The translations under genes were made by a program, and so were the position numbers. The notes under the pieces are model-generated. The model ran no database searches. It worked only from the letters and a program-made list of their open reading frames with translations, and was not told where the DNA came from. 64,000 nt of DNA from Mesorhizobium sp. B2-1-1 (GTDB lineage: Bacteria > Pseudomonadota > Alphaproteobacteria > Rhizobiales > Rhizobiaceae), in NCBI RefSeq assembly GCF_006442975.2, contig NZ_CP083954.1, positions 3,169,501-3,233,500 on the forward strand, given 5' to 3'. This document shows, piece after piece, positions 8,589 to 14,445 of this stretch (position 1 is the first letter of the stretch; each line of letters opens with the position of its first letter).

Positions 8589-9590
8589 CTATGCCGCCAG
8601 CAGCTGCTTGCGGTCGACGCGCTCCTGCTGCGGCGAGCGGGCGTAGAGCTCGCGGTAGCATTTCGAGAAATGCGAGGCCGAGACGAAGCCGCAGGCGACC
8701 GCCACCTCGACCACCGGCATCGAGGACTGGATCAAGAGATGCCTTGCACGGTCGAGGCGGATTTCGAGGTAGTAACGGGCCGGCGAGCGTCCCATCTCGG
8801 TGCGGAACAGCCGCTCGATCTGCCGGCGCGACAGGTCGACATGGTCGGCGATCTCGATCAGCGACAGCGGCTCCGACAGATTGCCTTCCATCAGTTCGAT
8901 GATGGTCAGCACTTTCGAGTTCTGTACGCCGAGCCGGGCACGCAGCGGCAGGCGCTGGCGGTCGGTCGGGCTGCGCACACGGTCGGTCAGCACCTGTTCG
9001 CAGACGCGGTTGACGAGATTCTCGTCGAAATCGTCGCCGATCAGCTTCAGCATCATGTCGAGCGCGGCGGTGCCGCCGGCGCAAGTGTAGATGTTTTGGT
9101 CGATCTCGAACAGGTCGGCAAAGACATTGGCTTTCGGGAATGCCTCGGAGAAGCCGGGCAGGTTCTCCCAATGGATGGCGCAGCGCTTGTTGGACAACAG
9201 GCCGGCAGCGGCCAGAACATGCGCTCCGGTGCACAGGCCGCCGACGGAGACGCCGCGATTGTATTCCTCGCGCAGCCAGGCAAAGGCGGACTTGTTCTGG
9301 TAGCGCTCGACATTGGTGCCGCTACAGACGATGGCCATGTTGGGGCGATCCGGCCCTCCCATCTTCCTGCGCTCCTCCTCCAGCGAGGTGTTGACCGCGC
9401 ATTCGACACCGTTCGAAGCGCGCACCGGCTTGCCGTCGATGCTGGCGAGGCGCCATCGATAGGCCTCGTAGCCGAGCATGCGATTGGCCGAGCGCAGCGG
9501 GTCGAGCGCCGTCGCAAACGCGATCATGGTGAAGTCGGGAATGAGAAAAAATACAAACGATCGCTTGATCGGATGCTTAACGGCGTTCAC
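8589..9590 (-). CDS. GlxA family AraC-type transcriptional regulator, GbdR-like
   Basis: The 333-residue protein combines an N-terminal DJ-1/PfpI (amidase-like) domain, beginning FVFFLIPDFTMIAF, with a C-terminal AraC helix-turn-helix pair. The second helix-turn-helix is VACGFVSASHFSKCYRELYARSP. This arrangement is shared by GbdR, CdhR and SouR, which sense glycine betaine/dimethylglycine, carnitine and sarcosine in pseudomonads; that is family knowledge, and the ligand here is an inference from the surrounding betaine-type genes. The start is GTG at 9590 with GAGG five bases upstream; the next ATG would cut into the first strand of the sensor domain. Its promoter region holds two GTCGC/GCGAC palindromes (9623-9644, 9695-9716). 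It is the best candidate to bind the 21-bp-spaced GTCGC repeats. Confidence 0.85.
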   Translation of the reverse strand: MNAVKHPIKRSFVFFLIPDFTMIAFATALDPLRSANRMLGYEAYRWRLASIDGKPVRASNGVECAVNTSLEEERRKMGGPDRPNMAIVCSGTNVERYQNKSAFAWLREEYNRGVSVGGLCTGAHVLAAAGLLSNKRCAIHWENLPGFSEAFPKANVFADLFEIDQNIYTCAGGTAALDMMLKLIGDDFDENLVNRVCEQVLTDRVRSPTDRQRLPLRARLGVQNSKVLTIIELMEGNLSEPLSLIEIADHVDLSRRQIERLFRTEMGRSPARYYLEIRLDRARHLLIQSSMPVVEVAVACGFVSASHFSKCYRELYARSPQQERVDRKQLLAA

Positions 9591-9622
9591 GGGAACCTCA
9601 CGCAGCCATGGCGCGAACAGAA

Positions 9623-9644
9623 TGTCGCGAATAGCATAGCGACA
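9623..9644. promoter_or_regulatory. TGTCGC/GCGACA inverted repeat upstream of the GlxA-type gene
   Basis: TGTCGC at 9623-9628 and GCGACA at 9639-9644 are perfect inverted repeats with a 10-bp spacer, 33-54 bp upstream of the GTG start at 9590. It uses the same GTCGC core as the direct repeats elsewhere in the window. Possible autoregulatory site. Confidence 0.4.
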
Positions 9645-9694
9645 ACAGGAAAAACCATCCTTGTCAATCGGCTAAGGAGCTTTAGCAAGATTTA

Positions 9695-9716
9695 ATTTGC
9701 GACATGGGTCGCAAAT
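9695..9716. promoter_or_regulatory. perfect palindrome with ATTTGCGAC arms
   Basis: ATTTGCGAC (9695-9703) is repeated inverted as GTCGCAAAT (9708-9716) around a 4-bp centre: nine matched base pairs per arm. It lies about 105 bp upstream of the GlxA-type start at 9590. The half-site TTTGCGAC occurs again twice in the intergenic region between the corrinoid protein and the first mttB (24843-24850, 24900-24907), which links the regulator to that region. Confidence 0.5.
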
Positions 9717-9825
9717 GGGCAATCGTGTTGCGATGCCGCGCAGCCGCGGCGCCGTTCGCGATGGAAGCGCCGTCAGGGTGTGCAAACAAACGCCGCCTCG
9801 GCGGAACCGGGCGGCGTCATCTATT

Positions 9826-9851
9826 CAGGCAGCGCGAGGGAGCGCTGCCTG
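9826..9851 (-). terminator. perfect 10-bp hairpin downstream of the 44-residue gene
   Basis: CAGGCAGCGC (9826-9835) and GCGCTGCCTG (9842-9851) pair perfectly across a 6-base loop. On the minus strand this hairpin begins 10 bp after the stop of the small gene at 9862-9996. The following bases are only weakly T-rich, so termination strength is uncertain. Confidence 0.5.
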
Positions 9852-9861
9852 CGGGATCGGT

Positions 9862-9996
9862 TCAGGCGACGAAACCGAGGCGTGCGGCAGCCATGGCGCC
9901 GGTCTGGCCGGGCATGGTGTTGGCGAGGCGCTGGCGCTCGAGGGCCGTGGTCAGGTTCATTTCGCGGCGAGGGAAAAGGCGGGCAAAAAGCTTCAT
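9862..9996 (-). CDS. small hypothetical protein (44 aa)
   Basis: A 44-residue frame starting at ATG 9996 (an ATG six bases earlier at 10002 is alternative). GGAG sits directly before 10002, giving six bases of spacing to 9996; this GGAG-six-ATG layout is also seen at the two DUF1127 genes nearby. The protein begins MKLFARLFPRREM, is strongly basic at the N-terminus (likely amphipathic helix), and ends AAARLGFVA. Codons are G/C-ending as in neighbouring genes. A perfect hairpin lies just after the stop. I do not recognise a family. Its size, basic head and setting resemble the small DUF1127-type proteins next door, but it lacks their conserved C-terminal motif. Confidence 0.5.
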   Translation of the reverse strand: MKLFARLFPRREMNLTTALERQRLANTMPGQTGAMAAARLGFVA

Positions 9997-10139
9997 GTTC
10001 ATCTCCAATCGGTTGCTCAGACGGGTCGCCTTCGCTTGATGGAGTGGGGCAGCTCGTTTGCTGGCGTGGATATAGGCTTGTGTAAGTAAAAACTAAATCG
10101 CAAAAGCGAAGCACTTGATATGAAAAGCGACACGCAAGG

Positions 10140-10170
10140 CGGGAGCCTTTGTAGGCACTCCCGGATTTTT
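10140..10170 (+). terminator. terminator-like hairpin with no upstream coding gene
   Basis: CGGGAG (10140-10145) pairs with CTCCCG (10158-10163), with extra pairing possible in the loop, and is followed by GATTTTT to 10170. No plus-strand protein gene precedes it for over 1.5 kb, so it may end a small RNA starting in the A/T-rich stretch around 10065-10130. Confidence 0.45.
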
Positions 10171-10305
10171 CGTTAGCTTACAAAGCGTTAGCTCAAAACC
10201 CAGCCGCTATGCGGCTTGTTCATATGCGCCATGCAGCGGCAGCATGGCTCCGAAATTCATGTGAACGCAAATAAAACGGCAAAACAGGTCGGTAAAACAA
10301 GAAGA

Positions 10306-10330
10306 CCTGCCGGGCGGTTTGCGCGGCAGG
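10306..10330 (-). terminator. terminator of the first DUF1127 gene
   Basis: On the minus strand CCTGCCG and its complement (10324-10330 and 10306-10312) form a 7-bp stem extended by an imperfect AAG/CTT pairing, with an 11-base loop. A T-rich tract (TCTTCTTGTTTT) follows. It lies 24 bp after the stop of the gene at 10355-10540. Confidence 0.6.
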
Positions 10331-10354
10331 CCTTCAATGCATGGTACACACGGT

Positions 10355-10540
10355 TTACTTTGCTCCAGCCCAGGATCCGACGCCGGCGCGTATGCCGGCC
10401 TTCGTGTCGGCCGCTTCAGGCCAGCCAATATCCTTCTGCAGCTCGATCGGCAGGGAGCGGATGGCGCGTTCGGTCTGGTAGCGGGCGCGGGCCGCGCTGA
10501 ATTCGGTCGCAAGCCGACCGATGGATGACAGGATAGACAT
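10355..10540 (-). CDS. DUF1127 domain small protein (61 aa)
   Basis: A 61-residue protein starting MSILSSIGRLATEF and carrying the DUF1127 (YjiS-like) signature in which a basic helix rich in Arg/Ala leads into IRSLPIELQKDIGWPEA. The start at 10540 has GAGGAG six to seven bases before it. DUF1127 proteins in rhizobia, Agrobacterium and Brucella are abundant small proteins linked to phosphate, sugar uptake and stress responses, with possible RNA-binding roles (family knowledge). It is divergent from the LysR gene at 10758, which suggests control by that regulator. A second protein of identical length lies at 12885-13070. Confidence 0.8.
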   Translation of the reverse strand: MSILSSIGRLATEFSAARARYQTERAIRSLPIELQKDIGWPEAADTKAGIRAGVGSWAGAK

Positions 10541-10706
10541 TTCGATCTCCTCATGTCGGGGCGGAAGTGCCCGGCAATGCCTTACGTCAGGTCTGTATCA
10601 GCTTCATTGCATGTCGAAGGCAGGTCTGTGTCGTGATCGTTTCGTGGCTGCCTTGGCAGCATCCTGCTTCGATGGAGTTGACTATGCGCTCGAACTGATG
10701 TTCAAT

Positions 10707-10730
10707 CAAACGAAATGGAATGATAGTTTG
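10707..10730. promoter_or_regulatory. CAAAC/GTTTG inverted repeat between DUF1127 and the LysR gene
   Basis: CAAAC at 10707-10711 and GTTTG at 10726-10730 form an inverted repeat in an A/T-rich part of the 217-bp divergent region, 28 bp before the LysR start. LysR-type regulators often bind such sites to control themselves and the divergent gene. The match is short, so this is tentative. Confidence 0.3.
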
Positions 10731-10757
10731 CATCAGAAAAATTGAAGGTCGATCGTC

Positions 10758-11657
10758 ATGAACGCCCCACTCAATCATCCGCTGCCGCTGCTGGACCTCG
10801 ACGTGCTGCGCACTTTCGTGGCGATCGCCGAAACCGGCAGCTTCACCACCGCGGCCAATGCGGTCTTCCGTACGCCCTCGGCGGTCTCCATGCAGATCAA
10901 GAAGCTGGAAGATATTCTGGGCCGCTCGGTGTTCGCGCGCGATGCGCGCTCGGTGACGCTGACCACCGACGGGGAAATGCTGCTGGGCTATGCCCGTCGT
11001 CTGCTGTCGATCAATCGCGAGGCGGTGTCCAAGTTCATCATTCCCGATATTGTCGGCGTGGTGCGGCTGGGTTCGCCGGACGATTATGGCGAGCGCGTGC
11101 TGCCGCATGTGCTGAAGCGTTTTGCGCAGTCGCATCCATCGATCGCCGTCGACGTCACCATCGACCAGAGCAGCAATCTGCGCCGGCGCATGGATGACCG
11201 GGCGCTCGACATCACGCTGCTCACCAATTCCTACAAGACCAGCGCGCTCGGCGCCGAGGTGCTGTTGACGGAGCCGATCGTCTGGGCCGGCGCCAAGGGC
11301 GGCTGCGCGCATCTGCGCGAACCCTTGCCGGTGTCGCTGTGGGAAGAGGGCTGCGCCTGGCGGGCAGGGGCGCTCGAAGCGCTGAGCCGCGAGGGCCGCA
11401 ACTACCGCATCGCGTATATGAGCGCGCATACGGCCGGCCAGCGCGCCGCCATCATGTCAGATCTCGCCGTGGCGCCGCTGCCGAAGTCTTTCCTCGGCAA
11501 CGACATGGTCGAGCTCTGCCCCAAGGACGGCATGCCCGATATCGGCACCTATAACCTCGCCATGGTGGTAGCGCCGGACGCCAGCGCGCCGGTCAAGGCG
11601 GTGGCCGACCACATCCGGGCGACGTTCGAAGTCTTCCGGGAAACCGGCAAGTTCTGA
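10758..11657 (+). CDS. LysR family transcriptional regulator, LrhA-like
   Basis: A 299-residue LysR-type regulator. The helix-turn-helix spans about residues 18-60 (LRTFVAIAETGSFTTAANAV then TPSAVSMQIKKLEDILG). The C-terminal substrate-binding half begins near VGVVRLGSPDDYGERVLP, which is typical of the LrhA/HexA branch rather than the LsrB/VtlR branch. The ATG at 10758 has GAAGG 11 bases upstream. It is divergent from a DUF1127 gene and convergent, stop to stop with no gap, with an esterase gene. Its targets are unknown; the divergent DUF1127 gene is the obvious first candidate. Confidence 0.85.
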   Translation: MNAPLNHPLPLLDLDVLRTFVAIAETGSFTTAANAVFRTPSAVSMQIKKLEDILGRSVFARDARSVTLTTDGEMLLGYARRLLSINREAVSKFIIPDIVGVVRLGSPDDYGERVLPHVLKRFAQSHPSIAVDVTIDQSSNLRRRMDDRALDITLLTNSYKTSALGAEVLLTEPIVWAGAKGGCAHLREPLPVSLWEEGCAWRAGALEALSREGRNYRIAYMSAHTAGQRAAIMSDLAVAPLPKSFLGNDMVELCPKDGMPDIGTYNLAMVVAPDASAPVKAVADHIRATFEVFRETGKF

Positions 11658-12638
11658 TCAACCGGGGTGCTCTGACTGGAGGCTCTGCCCCGAAGCCTCG
11701 GTGGACGGCGCTTCGAAGCTTGCGCCGGCGCCTTCAACAAGGGGCGAGGGGTTCTCGGTCAGAAACGCCACGATCCGTTCGCGCGCGCGGCGCGATTCCG
11801 GCATGTCGATCAGCGGCCAGACGTGGAACATGCCTTCCTCGTGCACGAGCTCTACCTCGACGCCAGCGGCCCGTGCTTTTTGTGCGAAGATCAGATTGTC
11901 GGGCGTGAGAAGATCGCGAGAGCCCGCCAGGAGCAATGTCCTGGGCAGCACCGAGAGGTCGCCATAGACGGGGCTGATATGCCAGTCCGTCGGGTCTATT
12001 CCGGCACTGTAGAGCCGGATAGCCTCCCGTCCGCCCGCGATGCCCAGCCAGGGATCGTTCCGCTCCGCCTCGAACACCTCGGGGTTTGCAAGCGAGACGT
12101 CGAGCCCGGGTGAGATCAGCACATGGCGCGACGGCAAGGGCAGGCCTTCTTCGGCAGCCATCATGGTGAGCACCACGGCCATGTTGCCGCCGGCGGAATC
12201 GCCCATGAAGATGATGTCTTCCGCCTCCGTCTCGCCGAGCATCCGGCGATAGACGTCGCCGACCATGCCGAACATGGCGTGGAAGTCATGCTCGGGCGCG
12301 ATGGGATAGATGGGCACCGTAAAGGCATAGCCCAGCCGGTCGGCCATGTCGGCGATCAGGTGCCAATGATAGGGCGTGATTTCAAAGACATAGGCGCCGC
12401 CGTGCAGATAGAGAACCCGCTTGCGCTCGCCGGCCCTGGGGGCGATCTCGTAGACGGGAAAGCCGTCGACGGTGCGCGTCTCGATGTTGAAGCGCTGCTG
12501 CACTGACACCGGAGGGTGATGGTCCTCTGTCCGGCGCGCCGCAGCGATCCAGCGCTGCAGGTTTTCCGGGCTGGAAAACGCCTTCTTGCGACTGTGCCTG
12601 AGCACGAAGGACACGACGTGGCTTTTCAAACTTGGCAT
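11658..12638 (-). CDS. alpha/beta hydrolase, hormone-sensitive-lipase-type esterase
   Basis: A 326-residue cytoplasmic esterase of the HSL (family IV) type. The oxyanion-hole motif appears as YLHGGAYVFEITPYHWHL (HGGAY in place of the more common HGGG/HGGAF), the nucleophile as GDSAGGNMA, the acid probably in the LLLAGSRDLLTPDN region, and the catalytic His in HEEGMFHVWPL. Family members hydrolyse short-chain esters. The start at 12638 has no strong ribosome site. The last base of its stop abuts the stop of the LysR gene. No metabolic partner is evident. Confidence 0.85.
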   Translation of the reverse strand: MPSLKSHVVSFVLRHSRKKAFSSPENLQRWIAAARRTEDHHPPVSVQQRFNIETRTVDGFPVYEIAPRAGERKRVLYLHGGAYVFEITPYHWHLIADMADRLGYAFTVPIYPIAPEHDFHAMFGMVGDVYRRMLGETEAEDIIFMGDSAGGNMAVVLTMMAAEEGLPLPSRHVLISPGLDVSLANPEVFEAERNDPWLGIAGGREAIRLYSAGIDPTDWHISPVYGDLSVLPRTLLLAGSRDLLTPDNLIFAQKARAAGVEVELVHEEGMFHVWPLIDMPESRRARERIVAFLTENPSPLVEGAGASFEAPSTEASGQSLQSEHPG

Positions 12639-12823
12639 GCGGATACACGAACTTCGGCGGCAGCCGACTAAGAGAAGTCCCCTTCATATTTGAAGATCGT
12701 GCCCTGGTCGAAGATGTCAAGATTTACGCTGTGTGCACACGTCGCTGTGATCGGCGCCGCATTTCTCGCGGGAGGGATCAGCGCTGCGGCAGAAGGGCTG
12801 CGCGCAGGCGGTTGCTGGTGACG

Positions 12824-12848
12824 GCCGGAGCCCCTCGCGGGCTCCGGC
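12824..12848 (-). terminator. 10-bp hairpin after the second DUF1127 gene
   Basis: GCCGGAGCCC (12824-12833) pairs perfectly with GGGCTCCGGC (12839-12848) across five bases. It lies 36 bp past the stop of the DUF1127 gene at 12885. No T-run follows on the minus strand, so it may protect the 3' end rather than terminate alone. Confidence 0.45.
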
Positions 12849-12884
12849 GCGTGCCGAGCAGTTTGCACTTTTCGGCAAAGGTCA

Positions 12885-13070
12885 TCAGCGCGTAAAGCCC
12901 AAAAGCAAGGCGGAAAGCGCCGCCTGCGGGTCGCTGGGCGGCGAGGCCGGCCAGCCGATGTCCTTCTGGACATGTGCCGGCAGGCTGTTCAGGGCGCGGA
13001 CGGCCTTGTTCCTGGCACGGGCCTGCCTGATGGTCGCACCGTAGCGGCCGAGATTTTCAAACATCGACAT
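12885..13070 (-). CDS. DUF1127 domain small protein (61 aa)
   Basis: This 61-residue protein starts at the ATG at 13070 (MSMFENLGRYG), six bases after AGGGAG. It has the DUF1127 core RARNKAVRALNSLPAHVQKDIGWPA, clearly homologous to the protein at 10355-10540 and of identical length. In-frame starts further upstream would read through a strong hairpin (13094-13120), so they are unlikely. It faces away from the acyltransferase at 13376. Likely a stress- or growth-phase-controlled small basic protein; the molecular role is unknown. Confidence 0.8.
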   Translation of the reverse strand: MSMFENLGRYGATIRQARARNKAVRALNSLPAHVQKDIGWPASPPSDPQAALSALLLGFTR

Positions 13071-13093
13071 TTTCATCTCCCTTGAAGAACGGC

Positions 13094-13120
13094 GGCGGCC
13101 GAGGATTATCTTCGGCCGCC
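13094..13120 (-). promoter_or_regulatory. hairpin in the leader of the second DUF1127 gene
   Basis: GGCGGCCGA (13094-13102) and TCGGCCGCC (13112-13120) form a perfect 9-bp stem, with outer GAAC/GTTC pairing after a three-base bulge. It lies about 15 bases before the ribosome site of the gene starting at 13070, so it could act in mRNA stability or translation control. The rest of the 305-bp interval 13071-13375 shows only the candidate promoter at 13308-13337. Confidence 0.4.
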
Positions 13121-13307
13121 GTTCGATGCCGGGTAAATGCGCCTGCCATGTATCGGTCGGATTTCGCGAAAACGGTGATTTGGTTTCCGGATCAGTCAAT
13201 CCGGAAACATTTGCATACAAATGAAATTGCAGGTGATTGACACCCCCGAGCGATCGCTTCTCGGCCGCGTCCAAGAGGGCGTGCCGCGATCCTACCTAGC
13301 TTGCCCG

Positions 13308-13337
13308 TTGACAGCAGATGGCGGATGTCTGCTATTG
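13308..13337 (+). promoter_or_regulatory. candidate promoter for the acyltransferase
   Basis: TTGACA (13308-13313) is followed after 18 bases by CTATTG (13332-13337), resembling the rhizobial housekeeping consensus. It lies 38 bp before the GTG start at 13376. Confidence 0.4.
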
Positions 13338-13375
13338 TGCATTGCAGCATCGGGGGTGCGGGTAAGGAGTATGGC

Positions 13376-14404
13376 GTGAATGACATTCACAGTATCCAAT
13401 ACCTTCGAGGACTCGCCGCTTCCGCGGTAGTTTGCTTTCACATCAACGAACAGTTCGGCGGTCCGTTCGCGGTCGGTGCTGCTGGCGTCGACCTGTTTTT
13501 TGTCATCAGCGGTTTCATCATGTGGGTGACCACGGCCGATCGCCCTGCCAATCCACGGCGTTTCATATGGCGTCGGATTGTTCGCATCGTGCCGCTCTAT
13601 TGGATCGTCACGGTGCTGACCGCGCTGGCAATTTTCCTCAAGCCGCAATTTCTCTACGGACATGTGCTGAGCCCGGAAAATTTTTTCGGCTCGCTGGTGT
13701 TTCTTCCGATCGTGCAGGATGGGGTACTTCATCCCGTGGTGATCCAGGGCTGGACGCTGTGTTATGAAATGATGTTTTACGTCATTTTCGCCTTGGCGCT
13801 CTTTTTAGGCGAGAAGCAGCGTTTTGCCGTGCTGATCGGCGTGCTGACGGTGATGGTCGCATCGAACTTGCTGCTCAAAGGCTACCGCTTTACCTCTCCC
13901 CTCATGCTCGAGTTCGCGGCCGGCATTGTTATCGGGCGGCTGTGGATGGAGGATATTCGGCTCCGGCTTGTGCCGGCGCTGTCGCTGGTTGTTGGCGGAT
14001 TTCTCCTGTTGATGACGATCCAGATGCTTGACCCCGAGCTGCCTCGTGTTCTGCGTTGGGGTATTCCGGCGACCCTGATCGTTGCTGGAGCGGTTTTTGC
14101 CGAGCGTGCCAGACCGTTCAACCCCGTGGCCTTGTTTACATTTTTTGGTAGTGCCTCGTATTCGATCTACTTGTGGCATGTGCTGGTGGTTGTCGTGGTA
14201 ACTGGCATCATGCTGCGGCTTGGGGTTCCGCCAAATTGGCAGCCGGCGCCGATTGCCTTGATCAGCATCGCGCTTTCCGCGATGCTTTACCTGTCGATTG
14301 AAAAGCCGCTGACGGGCTTTCTCAACCGGTCGTGCGTCAAAAGCATGCCGTTGCTGGCTCAGCGGCCCAGCTTGCGCTTGCCATCGAATGAGGCAAACGA
14401 CTGA
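13376..14404 (+). CDS. acyltransferase family 3 membrane protein
   Basis: A 342-residue polytopic protein of the Acyl_transf_3 (OafA/NodX-like) family. The N-terminus holds SIQYLRGLAASAVVCFH, where the RGLAAxxVxxFH signature contains the conserved His/Arg, followed by GAAGVDLFFVISGFIM, the second family signature. About nine to ten membrane helices follow. These enzymes O-acetylate surface polysaccharides, lipids or Nod factors. The start is GTG 13376, six bases after AAGGAG; the in-frame TTG at 13301 has no such site. Base composition is slightly less G+C-rich than the neighbours, which might reflect transfer. It is monocistronic. Confidence 0.85.
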   Translation: MNDIHSIQYLRGLAASAVVCFHINEQFGGPFAVGAAGVDLFFVISGFIMWVTTADRPANPRRFIWRRIVRIVPLYWIVTVLTALAIFLKPQFLYGHVLSPENFFGSLVFLPIVQDGVLHPVVIQGWTLCYEMMFYVIFALALFLGEKQRFAVLIGVLTVMVASNLLLKGYRFTSPLMLEFAAGIVIGRLWMEDIRLRLVPALSLVVGGFLLLMTIQMLDPELPRVLRWGIPATLIVAGAVFAERARPFNPVALFTFFGSASYSIYLWHVLVVVVVTGIMLRLGVPPNWQPAPIALISIALSAMLYLSIEKPLTGFLNRSCVKSMPLLAQRPSLRLPSNEAND

Positions 14405-14445
14405 CAAGCGGCCAAGGCGCCTCGGCGTTGCATTGTGCCCTAATT

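Larger units (their letters stand above)
9997..10354. other. intergenic region holding two hairpins and no further convincing gene
   Basis: This 358-bp stretch between the 44-residue gene and the first DUF1127 gene has an A/T-rich part (about 10065-10130) that could hold promoters, a plus-strand hairpin with T-run (10140-10170) and the minus-strand hairpin after DUF1127 (10306-10330). No open frame here has a ribosome site plus neighbour-like codon use. A small RNA transcribed on the plus strand and ending at 10170 is possible. Confidence 0.4.
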
